A stretch of DNA of 64,000 bases from Rostratula benghalensis (GCA_013399305.1 VXAI01000116.1:1137541-1201540); one strand, 5' to 3'; positions 38,385 to 51,104 are shown, counted from the stretch's first letter. Notes: generated by a model not told the origin, from the letters alone. A program made the numbers and translations.

Positions 38385-41300
38385 GAATTTGTCTGGTTAG
38401 TGTTACTGAGCCACTGTGAATAAATCATCTGTGTGTTAAAGACCCTCTGCACAAATTAAAAAGCAATCATGAAGAACACAAAGGGACCTTGTCACGTCTG
38501 ACCAATGCTCTCTTCTGAACTTCTGCGGTATGTGAGTTTCTAGACTGTAAAAAAATAAATAAGCATTTAAAGCTTTCTCCCAGAGATTTATAGTTTGTGA
38601 TCTGGTGGCTACAGATGATGCTACCTGCAGCAGACAGGCCATTTTGTTGCCCTGCTGTATGTAGGAAAAAAAGCTCAGAAGCAGCAGAAGTCTGCAAACT
38701 ATTTTTTTTTTTTTTCTGCTTTCAGGCTCTGCTCCAAAGGGGTGGTATTGCATTTGCTGGATACCAGGTGAGATAAACATGATAACTTTGATGCTGAAAA
38801 ATTATTTAGAAGAACATAGAAGACACATACCATTTTGTTTTCTGCCAAAGCTTCAGAGGATGTTGTCCTTGGTTTGAAGTGAGATCAAATCCACCAACGA
38901 CTAAGGAATAGCACTCTTTTTAATGTGAGTTATCTACTCATCTCAAGGTAGATAGGTGATTTATTAGATCAGCAAAGTTCTTTTGGTTTAAGTGTGAGTT
39001 CAGTGAAGGCTTGTGTTATCACTCAGTGACATTCTTGGCCTTAAGACCTGCTATGAATGTCAGTCACTGGGCTTCTTTTATAGCTATGCCTTCTGTTTCT
39101 CTTTGGATAGGAAGTGTTAGTAAACATTACTTGGGTTGTGTAATGACTGTAATTTGTCGGTTACAAGAGAGCAGGCTAAGGTCAAATTTACATTCTGCTT
39201 TTGAAAGTACATCCGGCATTAGAAGAGGAGAGGATGCTGCAAGCTGAAGGAGAAGAATGAAAAGCTTCACCTCCATTCACTTTGCTGAGTGGCTTCCCTA
39301 GTTTGTTTGAGTCTGAAATTAGCTAGCTTGGGACTAGTCTGGAAATGTGTTGTTGCTGGAGTCAAGAAGGTCAATCAAGCACGGGCAAAACTGTTTATTA
39401 ACAAGGCATCAGATCGCTTTGAATCCAAGTTGAAAACCTACATTTTTCCTTTCTACTTATTAAGGGTACTTAGCCTGGAAGTGCTACTGATTGCATGGGG
39501 GCAACTCGGTCACTTTGCTCAAATGTCTGGGTATAAAGCCCTTAAGGGAAAATCCATCAAGATAAACCAAAGGCTTACCAAACATGATGTGGCTTGATTA
39601 AGCTTGGTCCAGTTAATGTGAAAGCTAGATTCAGCAGCCTTTGCTGCATGATTTGGAAGCCATATTCTGAAAATACAGTTGAAATTACTTTTGTTTGAAT
39701 AAATGCAAAGTTTACGGGGGATTTCAATACCCAAATCTGGATTTATGCTCTGCAGGATTCCTGCTCAGCTGCTAAGTAACCCAGAAGGTTTCTGAAAATG
39801 TAAATGCCTACTCACCTTCAAATTAAAACTCCCCAGGTTCACCAACTTCTGCTTCTGGGACTATTCAAAACAGGGGTCTCCTTCAGCCTGAGCATCAGCC
39901 TGCAGCTCCACACTCATCCTGAATGCACCAAGCCTGCATACACAGCACAGAAATTATGTTGGGACCGATACCTGCAGCTTCACAGGTGAATGACCTGCTC
40001 TTTAGCATAACTAAACATGCACTCTCCTTCTCAGACAATCTTCCCATCAAAGGTTTCTCCTCTCAACAGCCACTGTGGGAAAGAAGGAGGGTCTTATTCC
40101 TCACATAGCACAGAGGTCCTCTCAAAGACAGCAAGGAGACTGAACCCTCAGCTGAGCAACTACTCTTGCACTGCTGTATGCTGGAGTAAACGTGGAGGGG
40201 AGATGGCTGTACCTCTGCCCCTCTCCTGGGTGTTGGGGGAGCGATGGTCCTTGCTTGGCTTTCAAGAGAGAAGAATTTGTTCACTCTTTTCAGCAGCAGG
40301 TGCTTCACTGTAAATTGCAGTAGCAAAAGACGCGGTATTCTTACCAGGAATTAAGGGATCTAGGATGTAAAGAAAGCCTTCTGCAGCTGGCTTTGACACT
40401 CCCCCATTCTGAAATACCTAATTCTTACACACACTTCAAAATTTACCTGATGCTAAGATTAACCTGAAGTCCCCAGATACATTTGGGCATCCAGCCTTCT
40501 AGCTCTGAAAGGGCATACCCCTGATGAACTGGGGGTCTGATAAGACACAGCTTTGCCCAATAGAAGCTGTCCTTTCTGCCTGTGACCTGTGCTACTGCTG
40601 GCTGTCCATTGCTGTGCTGGAGAGCCCACAGAGAGCAATCTTCTGTCCCATGGAATGCCTGTCTCCAAGGGAAGCAAGCACCGGGGAAGCAACCTGGGTG
40701 GAGATGCTCAACTCCTGCAGAGCTCATTTGGGTGTGGACCTTCTAGCCCAGATGGTCTGTATATCTGCTGAAGCCAGCATACTTGGTCAGCCCTTTTTAT
40801 CTGCTCTGGTTTCCTCCATGTGATAGCCATTCTTCAGCTTCTAGGTTCTCTTGTTTGTTTTGAGAAAAGCACTCAGGAGAACTGTACAAATGATGGCTCA
40901 AAGGAGTGGAGATCCCGTGACATAAAGCTTATATCCCTGTCAGGAAATTGAACTAGTTTTTCCCTCTTCTGCTGCTCAAACATCTGGCTTGAAGACCTCA
41001 AGCGTTAACAAAATAATTGATGTGTGGCTCACTTTGTTGGTGTTTGCAGCTGTTCCAGATCAGATCTGGGAATAATAGCATGCAACTGAGCCATCCACAA
41101 GTTTTATAAAGCATTTTTTTTTATGAGAGAGGGTTAAACACACTCTTGGAAGTTCAGTAAAAGACTCTTCTTCAACCTGAGTTCCAGCCAGCTTCAAATG
41201 CTCAATTCTTTGAAAACCTAGAGGTTGGAGTTCCTGAAGCAAGCCCTTCGAATTCCTAAAAGACTGACACATTAGTACCTTCCCTCCTGGTCAAACACAG

Positions 41301-42422
41301 GTGATCAGGAAGCTCCTTGTTTAGGCCACAGACCAGGTGCTTTTTGCTGCTCACATCAATGAAGTAAAACCAAATGGTCATTTAACAGGCAGCAAACAGG
41401 CTTCAGGTGGAGACCATCTAATGCCAGGAGTTTTGTCTCCTGTGAAGGAGCTCAGCTTTGAATATTTATTCAATTCATATGCATGTCCTCTGTCCAGAAA
41501 GCAATTTTTCCTCAAATTTGGGTTGTAAAACTGCCTCATGCACACAAAAGAATCATTATCAGCAACTGCTTAGTAAAGCTACTTGCTGCTAGAGGCTTTG
41601 TGAACAGGTCACCTCATGTACATGGCACCTGTAGCACTCAGAGCAGGTTTGCTGATGAGGAGCAGTGCCTCCCACATTCAACCGAGGCACTAACTGAACA
41701 CTCTGAAGGGCTTAAAACTGTTCAAAACTTTAAGTATTTTCCTTATGGAAAAGCAAACTCAGAGTTGTCTCCCCTGACTAATGCCCCTTTTCACTTCCCC
41801 CCCTGCCATGGCCACACAGTTCTAGTTTGGTCTTCCTGTCCTGTCTTGCAGGTGACCCTACACTCACCACATGTCACACCCAGGCTACGGTTGTGTGACA
41901 ACATGGCACGGGAAACGGGGAAAGGATCTCAGACACATCTGAGCACCACAAAAAAGTTCAGTGCCCTGCATGTTCTCCAGGACTTACAGCAGGATTTGCA
42001 ACCTCAGGCTTGCCTGTCTGGAGGACAGTGGGCAATTCCTGTTAGCACATTCCTTTCCCCCAATCTTTTTGCAACTCTTAATTTGCTTAAGCAAGGTAGA
42101 AACCTTGTGGGTAGCTACAAAAATATAATGAGGAAAAATATGGGTGAAACCTTGTTCTGTTCAGGTCTCGGGTTCAAAAGGCAGCTCCTCAAGGAGCAGG
42201 CTTTCCAAGATCAACAGACATAGTACTGACAGCCAAAACTGGCTGAGGGTCCTGGAGTTGGCAGTCAGTGGCTGAAGCACATGGTGTGCAGGAGAAGAGT
42301 GTGAGGAAGAGACACTGCAGTAGCGATGGAAATGTTAGTCTAAGTTACTCTAATACCTGCTAATGCACAGATTGTCAGGTTCACTGCTTTTCAGATCATG
42401 GAAATGTTCATGAAGTTCAGTT
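38385..42422. other. Intergenic stretch holding a long open frame
   Basis: No exon can be assigned. The region has a somewhat higher GC content than the left arm. It contains the 246-codon open frame listed at 41483-42223 and several shorter overlapping frames between 40443 and 40823 without recognisable domains. Confidence 0.4.
41483..42223 (+). other. Unusually long open frame of unknown status (246 aa)
   Basis: This is the longest open frame outside the CpG island. It begins MSSVQKAIFPQIW and ends FQDQQT before TAG. I recognise no domain, signal peptide, membrane segment or repeat in it, and composition is not strongly biased. There is no obvious Kozak context, CpG promoter or splice structure. 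It lies just upstream of a plus-strand CR1 copy, so it may be part of an old retroelement, an exon of a non-coding RNA, or chance. Coding status is doubtful. Confidence 0.15.
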
Positions 42423-42901
42423 CAAGAAGGACAGGGAACTGGCTTGAGAGAGTCCAGCGTAGAGCCACAAAGATGATGAAGGGAGTGGAGCATCTCCCAT
42501 ACAAGGAAAGGCTGAGGGAGCTGGGTCTCTTTAGCTTGGAGAAGAAGAGACTGAGGGGTGACCTCATTAATGTTTATAAATATGTGAAGGGTGAGTGTCA
42601 GGAGGATGGAGCCAGGCTCTTCTCAGTGACAGGCAATGATAGGACAAGGGGCAATGGGTGCAAGCTGGAACATAAGAGGTTCCACTTAAATATAAGAAAG
42701 AACTTCTTCATGGTGAGGGTAACAGAACACTGGAATGGGCTGCCCAGAGAGGTTGTGGAGTCTCCTTCTCTGGAGACATTCAAAACCCACCTGGACTTGT
42801 TCCTGTGTGACCTGATCTAGGTGTTCCTGCTCTGGCAGGGGGATTGGACTGGATGATCTTTCAAGGTCCCTTCCAATCCCTGGTATTCTGTGATTCTGTG
42901 A
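42423..42901 (+). repeat. CR1 LINE, 3' part with intact tail
   Basis: Roughly 480 bp from the end of the reverse-transcriptase ORF through the 3'UTR, ending TGGTATTCTGTGATTCTGTG. The frame carries CR1 hallmarks in order: [38 protein letters not shown], the [19 protein letters not shown] block and the terminal [15 protein letters not shown]. The C-terminal frame is still open for 140 codons, so this is a comparatively young copy, but it is 5' truncated and cannot be autonomous. Confidence 0.95.
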
Positions 42902-44149
42902 CATGGCTCATAATGCCAGAAACTGCTGACTAGCTTTTAGTTGGTTACTCTGCGCTACTGAATTAGGGGTTTCAGAACACCACCTGTTTTAACAGCATAC
43001 CTGGTTGTCTGGATTTTTTCCTGAAAGCCCACACCTGGAAAAAATAAATGGTAGCAGGGCATCCTGTTGCCAACTGGTTCAATCTTAACTCTTAATTCAA
43101 AGTAATAAATCAGTAAGAAAATGTGAAGTAAAAAAAAAAATCACAAGTTACTCAAGGCAAGTTTTGCAATGGGCAGCACCGAGCATCAGCTGAAGTCCTT
43201 GTTCCTGTGCCTTGCAATTCAGCTGCACAGTCAGCTAGCTGACCATGTGGTCCTTGGTCCTGTTGGTATTAATAGGAGACTGGCTGGGATGACAGATGCC
43301 ACAACTCTCTAGACTGTTACAGCTTCTCTATTTTTAAGCTGGTTATATGAGAGTTTTGATTTACTTCCATCAGGGTGATCATAATCTAAGATTGCCTCAG
43401 CTACCGGGCTGTCATTCTCTTCAGCACTGAGCAGCAAGAGGCTACAACATCTCTCTTAAGGCCAGCCCTGGTCATGCAGTCTCAGCTCTCAGTGTTTCCA
43501 CATCCCCTGGCAGGGGACGGTCCAGTGTCTGCCTGTAAGCTGCAGTGCTCTGCACAGCTGGCTCACACCCAGTGTATTTTCCCTGGTGTTTCCTGATGTT
43601 CACCAGCTACTTGCTTTTTGTCTATGGAAACCTCAGGAAGCTGTAGTGCAATAAATCATCTTTGCTGTGACCACTTAATGGACCAAAAATACAAATTTTG
43701 ACATACCCTGATGAGGATGCTGCTAGCCTTGCTAGTAGTTGCTCTCTGCAATGGGTCAGTTCTCTGCAGCAGGTGTCTCTGGGATTACTGTGACCCAGGT
43801 GCAGGCCACCTCTGTTTTTGCCAGGTGTGTCCATTTGACAAGAGGCTGAAGGGAGGGCTTGGAAGAAGAAGAGGAGGAAATTAAATGTGTAGTTGGAAGC
43901 ACAGCAGGGCATAGTATTGCTTTTGTCAGCCATTGCAGAAGTTACCTGCAGAGGTACTAGTTAGTGCCTTGTAAAATCATGGGGGATATTAATAGAAGGG
44001 TTTGATTCCTGATGTTACATTAGCATTTGGGATTACAGACTTCATGAACATCACTGTGTGAACACAAGCAGTCATGTGAGAAGTTGACCACTGAAGACCT
44101 GGTGCTTCAAAAGGCTCTGGTTTTACTGCACCTGGCAGGGCTCCCCCTC
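42902..44149. other. Intergenic spacer between CR1 copies
   Basis: No supported gene. A minus-strand open frame at 43622-43933 has no recognisable domain. Confidence 0.4.
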
Positions 44150-45290
44150 ACAGAATCACTTAGGTTGAAAAATACATTTAAGATCATCGAGTCCAACCAG
44201 TAATCCAACAGCGCCATAAATCATGTCCCCAAGTGCCACATCTACACGTATTTTAAATATCTCTGGGGATGCTGAGTCAACTACTTGCCTGGGCAGTGTG
44301 TTCTAATGCTTGATGATCCTTTCAGTGAAGAAATTTTTCATAATGTCAATCCAAATGTCCCCTGGTGCAACTTGAGGCCATTTTCTTTCATCCTATTGCC
44401 TATTACTGGGAAAAGAGACCAACAGCTGCCTTACTACAACTTCCTTTCTGATAGTTGTAGAGAGCTCTTAGGTCTCCCCTGAACCTCCTTTTCTCTAGGC
44501 TAAACAAGCCCAGTTCCCTCAGGTGCTTCTCATGAGACTTGTGCTCTAGAGCCCTCACCAGCTTTGTTGCCCTTTTCTGGACACACTCCAGCACCTCAAC
44601 ATCTTTCCTGTAGTGAGTGGCTCAAAACTGGACACAGCACTTGAGGTGGGGCCTCACCAGTGCTGAGTACAGGGGAATGATCACTTCCCTAGTCCTGACA
44701 GCTGACACAGGCCAGGATGCTGTTGGCCTCCTTGGCCACTGGGGCACACTGCTGGCTCATATTCAGCCAGCTGTTGATCAACACCCCCAGGTCCTTTTCT
44801 GCCAGGCAGCTTTCTAGATACTCTTCTGCCCAACCTCTAGCACTTCATGGGGTTGCTGTGACCAAAGGCCAGGACTGAGCACTTGGCCTTGTTGAACCTA
44901 ATTTCATTGATCCAGGCTGACCAGATCCCTCTGTAGAGCCTTCCTACCCACAAGCAGATCAACAATCCTGCCCCATTTGGTGTTATCTGCAAAGTTACTT
45001 AGGGTGCATTCAATCTCCTCCTCCAGATCATTGACAAAGATATCAAACAGAACTAGCCCCAGTACTGAGCCCTGGGGAACACCACTTGTGATGAGCCACC
45101 AACTGGATTTCATTCCATTCCTCACAGATCTTTGGGCCAGCCCTCCAGCCGTTTTCACCCAGCAGAGAGTGCATGCATCCAAGCAATGAGCAACTAGTTT
45201 CTCCGGGAGAAAGAGGTGGGAAACTGTGTCAAAGGCTTCACTAAAGTCCAGGTAAACAACATCCACAGCTTTTCCCTCACCCAGTCACAT
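44150..45290 (-). repeat. CR1 LINE, about 1.1 kb, antisense, 5' truncated
   Basis: The tail is at the left (TCACAGAATCACTTAGGTTG) and the element runs left. Upstream on the minus strand it holds the C-terminal half of reverse transcriptase: [15 protein letters not shown], then [10 protein letters not shown] and FADNTKWG. In active elements the catalytic box is (Y/F)ADD, so this copy reads FADN, a damaging change. A second frame near 44403-44594 gives the later [12 protein letters not shown] / [16 protein letters not shown] block, so the ORF is broken between them. The 3'UTR type differs from the neighbouring plus-strand copy, suggesting another CR1 subfamily. Confidence 0.93.
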
Positions 45291-45440
45291 CTCTTCTCAT
45301 CTAGTACCTTCATCTTTCTAATAGTCTTTCACTAATTTCTTGTGTCCCCCCCCTCAGGTCATCCCTTCCCCAGACTGACTCTACTATGGTGATCCAGGCA
45401 TCCCTTCTAGGCTGCATGTCTAAACCTTCCTCTGATTATG

Positions 45441-46357
45441 ACAACTGGTGTTCCTTAGGGGTTGGTACTGGAACCAGTGCTGTTTAACATCTTTGTCAGA
45501 GACATGGACAGTGGGATTTTGCTTATGACGCTAAGCTGTGTAGCATGGTTGACACACTGGAGGGAAAGAATGCCATCCTGAGGGACCTGAACAGGCTTGA
45601 GGGGTGGGACCTTGTGGACATCATGAAGTCGAACGTGGCCAAGTGCCAGGTTATGTACCTGGGTCACAGCAATCCCAGGCACAAACACAGGTTGGGTGGG
45701 GAATGGATTGAGGGCAGCCCTAAGTAGAAGGGCTTGGGGGTGCTGGTGGATGAGAAGCTCAACACAAGCTGGCAGCACAGAAAGCCAGTCACATCCTGGG
45801 CTGCATCAAAAGAAGCATGGCCAGCAGGGTGAGGGAGGTGATTCTGCCTCTCTACTCTGCTCTCTTGAGACCCCACCTCGAGTACTGTCCCCAGCTCTTA
45901 AGCCCCCAGCAGAAGAAGGATGTGAACCTGTTGGAGGGAGTCCAGAGGAGGGCCACAAAGATGATCAGAGGCTGAGAGAGCTGGGGTTGTTCAGTCTGGA
46001 GAAGAGAAGGCTCCAGGGAGACCTTATATCAGCCTTTCAGTACATGAAGGAGGCCTACAGGAGAGATGGGGAGGGACTCTTGATCAGGGAGTGGAGTGAT
46101 AGGACAAGGGGCATCAGTTTTAAACAGAAAGAGGGGAGATTTAGATTAGATATAAGGAAGAAATTATTTGCTGTGAGGGAGGTGAGACACTGTCACAGGT
46201 TCCCCAGGGAATATCCCTTGCTGTGTCCAAGGCCAGGCTGGATGAGGCTTTGAGCAATCTGGTCTAGTGGGAGGTATCCCTGCCTATGGCAGGGAGGTTG
46301 GAACTTGGTGATCTCTAAGGTCCCTTCCAATTCTAACTATCCTATGATTCTATGATT
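45441..46357 (+). repeat. CR1 LINE, about 0.9 kb, 5' truncated
   Basis: Begins within reverse transcriptase (ACTGGTGTTCCTTAGGGGTT, corresponding to the GVPQGSVLG region) and runs to CCTATGATTCTATGATT. The ORF is broken: the piece around 45545-45724 ends at an in-frame stop and the piece at 45696-46253 continues in another frame with [18 protein letters not shown]. It stands head to head with the antisense copy on its left, with about 150 bp between. Confidence 0.93.
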
Positions 46358-47654
46358 TTATTTCCTTGAAAAAACGCCCACTGTGGTTGGTGTGTTTCTT
46401 GTAATATCATGCTTTAGCATGGACTGGCCTCTCCAAATCAGCAGAGTAAAGCAGGAACCACCAAAACAAAACAGAAAAACAAAAAAATAAACAACAGTAC
46501 CATGATGTGAGCTACTGAGAGAGGGCTTGTGATTCCGCTAGTCCTCAGAAAAAGGACAGGAGAAGCCTTAACACTGTGCACAAGTGTGGCTCTTTGCTGA
46601 TCTGCCCCCAGTAACTGTTGCTTTGGGCCCAGGTGCTGGCAGCCCCCACCATGGCTTATGTCACTTGCAGATGCAGCCATGCTGCACTCCACCCCCACCC
46701 TGCTGGGCCCAGTCTCTGCCTGCCACTGGGAAATGTACCTGGAAAAGGAGAGGTTTTTTCACCCATAAAGCCTCCTGCTTTGCCAGGCCAGAGCAAGAGC
46801 TACGAGCCCAGAGGTGGTGCCTGGATGGGAGTCCAGGGGTGGGATGTGGCAGACAGCATAGGACCTCTGGTAGCACGCTCCTGCTGGCAGGAGCATGCCA
46901 AGGCCAGGCACAACTTCAGGCCCTCTTGTTCTGCATAGATACTAGGTGAAATGCTTATGGAAAAAGCAAAGTCTCTTTCTTTGGACTACACAGCCTGCTT
47001 TGTTTCAAAGCTGGAAGAAACAAGTTCAGTGGGAGGGATGTCCATGTACTGCAGAAGGAGCACCGGCTGCAAACCTCTGTAGCTGGGTCCACAAAGTGAC
47101 AGGTGACACACACTTGCTATTGTAGCCTGATTCTATTAGGGACATTTGAGTTTTGCAAACTGAGCTTAAAAAGGTGAGACCAGACAGGACAAAGAAAGTA
47201 AAGGATAAAAAGGGTTGTACTTGATCACTTGAGTGTCCCATGTCCAACATTGCCTATAAGCAGATGGCAACAAAAGTTCAAGGCTCTGATTTAGGATGCT
47301 CCAAACACAAAAGCATAAGGCTCAGGCAAGTATTTAGGATACTCCAAACACTCTTCTGGCCTTCCGTGATTTTCAGCTCATCCTAGGCCACATACTGGTT
47401 TTATACTATTTAATAAACCTCAGTCTTGTCCCAACTTGCTTCAAACTCGTGTGAATATTATGCATCCAAAAGATCCTTTGGCAAGAAGTCTGGAGGTTTG
47501 CTGTCAGTTGGGAGAAGCCATCAACCACCTTGAGAGCCATTTCCCCTCTGCCTTGAGAGACTGGCTGCCTGGCCCTGCAGCGTGGACATCCTGCTTCATG
47601 TCTGCTCAGCCCGAGCCATCCCTTCTCATGTGTCCTCTCTGCCACCCAGGAGTG
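46358..47654. other. Intergenic spacer
   Basis: No supported gene. Several overlapping open frames at 46438-46949 on both strands reflect locally higher GC and have no recognised domains. Confidence 0.4.
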
Positions 47655-47766
47655 GCTATGCTAGGATCCTTGAACCCAGCTCCTTCCAACTGCACCAGTG
47701 AGCATGCCTTGAAAGTGTTTTGTCTGTTGAAGATAAAAATGTCCTGTTTCTGTGCATGTAACAATG
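47655..47766 (+). repeat. 112-bp dispersed direct repeat, copy 1
   Basis: Matches 49789-49900 in the same orientation with three mismatches, all transitions (47659 T/C, 47705 T/C, 47764 A/G). Both copies stay open in a shared frame reading LGSLNPAPSNCTSEHALKVF and on through CLLKIKMSCFCAC. Both are preceded by an acceptor-like CAG (CCACCCAG|GAG here) and contain a weak donor-like GCAT|GTAACA near the end. Flanking DNA is unrelated. It could be a duplicated exon of a non-coding RNA or a piece of an unrecognised repeat family. Confidence 0.95.
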
Positions 47767-49384
47767 TCAGGGCTCAGCCGCTCCTCCCTACCACAGCACA
47801 TTGTCCTGTACAGAGAGAAAAAAGGCACAAGGGGATAGGGTCTGCCTCCTGGTTACCTTGTGTTGCCACTCATGCGCTGAATGAACTTGCTGTTCAGAGT
47901 TTCACCCCAGTCCTGCCAAGTCCTTGCTCTGAAGCAGCAGCTCCGTGCCTCCATCTTCTGCTTACATGTCTCTCAGACTGAGTCTTTCTGGCTACATTCA
48001 AGACAAACACATTTTTCTCCTCCAGTACGTGAAAAAGAAGTTAATTTGCCTGATTTATGCTATGAGCAGCCTGGGTGCAACAGTCCTAGGAAAAAAAAAA
48101 AAAAAAAAAATGTTGTTTATGCTTCTTGACTAGCAGGCTAAGGTCCAGCCAGGTTTAGAGCCTGGTCACTTAGCCAGGTGGGAATTTGGAATGACACATA
48201 CTCAGGGAAAGCCCTGGCTTCTCCAGTCAGGGCAGCTCCCCAGGTGGGCAGCTCACGACCGGACCCATGCTGACACAAGGCTTCTGCAGAACAAGGTGGT
48301 GAGAGGGGTCAGACCTCCCCTGCCAGGCCTTAAATGTTCTGGGACAAGTGTCTGAGGAAAGCAGGGGGAGGGTAGGATTCTGTCTGCTGGGTTTAGGCAT
48401 AATTCAGGTGGATTGCAGTATGGTAGATGAGACACCTCAAAGCAGCGCTAGTGTCAACTGTGCAGGGATTGAAAGTTAGCCTGAAGGACACCATACAAAG
48501 AAAAGGCTGTGCACAATTAGGCACAATTAGAATAAAGGCAGACATGTTGATTTTCATGTTGATTTTCTTCTTCAAAACAAATACGAATCAACTGTCCAGA
48601 GTCCTACCAGCATCGTGGTTGCTGCAGGAAGAAAGGACCTGGCCCATAGTTTTGCAAAGTTTCCATCTGCCTTTGAAGTCAGGACCTTGTTTTGGTGCAG
48701 CTGGACATGGCACAGCACGGAGTCTGGCAGAGGTTGCTTCTCACTGCCTCGGGATAGCCTACAGTCGGTGGGTATGATAGTCTGTCACACCAGAAACAAG
48801 GACAAAGTCCACAGAGCTACACACGCCCTTCAAGTACACACAAAGCCCAATGATTAGCCACAGTTTAGGTAATTAATATAAGCCACTATTGGGCAATTAG
48901 TGCTCTCGATATGTTTTCTTTAGAGGTGTGCAGGAATGATTCCTGCCAGATAACACAAGTATTTAACGTCCTGTGATCAAAGAGCAGGATCCTGACAGCA
49001 GAACTGAAAAGCTCTTGCTCTGGAAGCTGCGTGTGGGATTAGCTCAGAACTCAAATCCCTGCCCTGGGAGCTTTGTGCAGGAGCAGCAGGACACAAACTG
49101 CTGCTATTGCTCCTCAGCTTAGGCAAGTGCAAGTGAACCGAGGGCAATTAAATGGGGATGAAGGGGGATGAAGCTTTGTACCTTGATTTCACTATAAGAG
49201 TATGTTGCCTTTTCATATTTACTTGCAAAGGATGTGTCTGTGCTAACAAAATCCTAATAATATCCATTGTTTTCACCTGCTCCTTTAGTGATCAAAATGT
49301 GTCCCTGTAACTCCCAGAACAAGCACCAACATTGGGAAGTCAGGAGGCAATGTGTACACAATCAACAAATCCTGGACCATTCAG
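47767..49384. other. Spacer between the two direct repeats
   Basis: No supported gene. Contains an A20 run (48091-48110) and small tandem duplications: GCACAATTAG twice around 48511-48530 and ATGTTGATTTTC-type units around 48544-48568. Confidence 0.4.
48091..48110. repeat. A20 homopolymer
   Basis: Twenty consecutive A residues. No retrogene or polyadenylation signal is obvious just upstream, so it is treated as a simple repeat. Confidence 0.9.
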
Positions 49385-49477
49385 TGGTGCATTAATGGTG
49401 GACACAGTAACATTAGGTCAATGGCTGAATCGGTGATTTCAAGGGTCTTTTCCAACCTGAATATTGTATGATTCTAT
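49385..49477 (+). repeat. CR1-like 3' tail remnant
   Basis: The end reads GGTCTTTTCCAACCTGAATA, followed by TTGTATGATTCTAT, the form of some CR1 subfamily tails. The left limit is approximate. Confidence 0.65.
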
Positions 49478-49788
49478 ACTTATGGGTGACAACTTACTGC
49501 CTGCTTCTGGAATTCTGTCAGAGACAGGACTTACCTCTAAGCTTATGAAATTGCTAAACCATGGCATTAAATACCCATTTTATGCTTGAGAAACTATTTG
49601 CAGGAGAGAGAGCAATTGTACCTTAGCTATGTGCGGGTTCCAGCGCAAGGTGGACAAAGGGACTCTGCGCAGCGTGGCTTAGATGTTACATAGGACAACT
49701 GAAGCCAATGACTAAAAAAAGAAATACAAGTCCCTGTAATTCCCTCTGCTGCAACTGCACAAACAAGGATTACATTGGCTCTCAGGCT

Positions 49789-49900
49789 GCTACGCTAGGA
49801 TCCTTGAACCCAGCTCCTTCCAACTGCACCAGTGAGCACGCCTTGAAAGTGTTTTGTCTGTTGAAGATAAAAATGTCCTGTTTCTGTGCATGTAACAGTG
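49789..49900 (+). repeat. 112-bp dispersed direct repeat, copy 2
   Basis: Second copy of 47655-47766, offset by 2134 bp. Preceded by GGCTCTCAG, which also looks like a splice acceptor. The identity (109 of 112 bases) contrasts with unrelated flanks, so the duplicated unit is sharply bounded. The A/G difference at 49898 lies next to the point where similarity ends. Confidence 0.95.
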
Positions 49901-51084
49901 CAAAGCATTATCTGTCTGACAGGACAAAACTCAGCACTAACTTTTTTCCCTTCCTTTCTTCAGAAGAGCACGAGGAAGTAAATGCAGGCCACGGGAAAGT
50001 TCCTGCTGTGCTTCTCCAGGAGTTTTCTAAAGTTCAAGAAGGTGCACAGCACAGGTGTGGTTTGCTGATGGTGTTTAAAAGATGTTACACTCACCTTTAT
50101 AATTTAGAAACAAGATGTGTTTGTTGCCCAGCTTGTTAGAGGCTGCAGGAGGTGAAGGGCCTTGGATCCAAGACTTAACAGGGAAGGAGCAGGAAGGCAG
50201 GGGAGAGGCAGCTGACTGCCAGCTGCTGCCCCACCATCCCCACACACGATGAATGCTGACAGGCTCCTGCCAGCAGCACCAGGAGTAACAAACGGGAAGT
50301 CATGTTCCAAAATAAGAAATTTCACAACCCCTGCCATAAAGAAAATGGAAAGATTGCTGGTTTTCCCAGAGGCAGAATGTGGCAGGGTGGAAAAAGGAGT
50401 CCTCCCCAAGCTTTAGTCTTGGCACTGCTGCACCCTCCCTTCTCTGCCATTTCTTTGGTGGCTGGGAGCTGCAGTGCCGTCCTTGTGACACCGTGGGGGC
50501 CCAGACACTGAAGTCCCCCCCCTGGCCCTTCCAGGAAGTCCCCCATAAAAAGAGAGCTCACCTGTTGAGCAAGCATTGCACTCACGCAGCACTTCTGGTT
50601 CTTTGGTCTAGCCCAAGTGAGCAACCCCTCTTACTGGTTGTGAACCAGAGGGAGAACCAAGAGAGCCAGGACCAGGCCTTGATGCCCTGTGCCAACCTCT
50701 TCCAGCCTCTCACCGGTGTGCTGTAGAGGCAGCAGTATTTCCTACAGGGAGGGAAGTCATTGCAGAGGGCAATGAAAGCGTGGCTTTTCCATCCTGTCAG
50801 CTCCAGGTCACTGCAGTAGCCAAGCTGCATTGCACACCGTGCACTGTCCACTCAGGGAGCAACACGATGGTGAAGTGACCCCCTTTTGGAAAGGATGATG
50901 AATTTGCATGTCTTTGGAGATGAAGCACATCATGTAAGTTGCTTGCAGCGAGTCAAGGATGGCCTGAAGTCTTGAGAGGCAAAAAGCAGGCTTTGCTATT
51001 AAGTACACAGCTTTAAGGAATAATATAAAATATTTCTTGTTCAGAAATCTCCACCCACTCCGCATGGTACAGGAAAAAAAAGAC
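49901..51084. other. Intergenic DNA downstream of CDS1
   Basis: No supported gene. Overlapping open frames on both strands between 50104 and 50851 have no recognisable domains. It ends at the presumed CDS1 cleavage site. Confidence 0.4.
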
Positions 51085-51104
51085 AGAAGTATTTCTGTCC
51101 CAGT

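Noticed and set aside
25531..51084. Search for WDFY3 terminal exons in plus orientation, expected from human gene order
   Set aside because: No frame with FYVE-type cysteine spacing or WD40/BEACH blocks was seen on the plus strand, so WDFY3 is not annotated.
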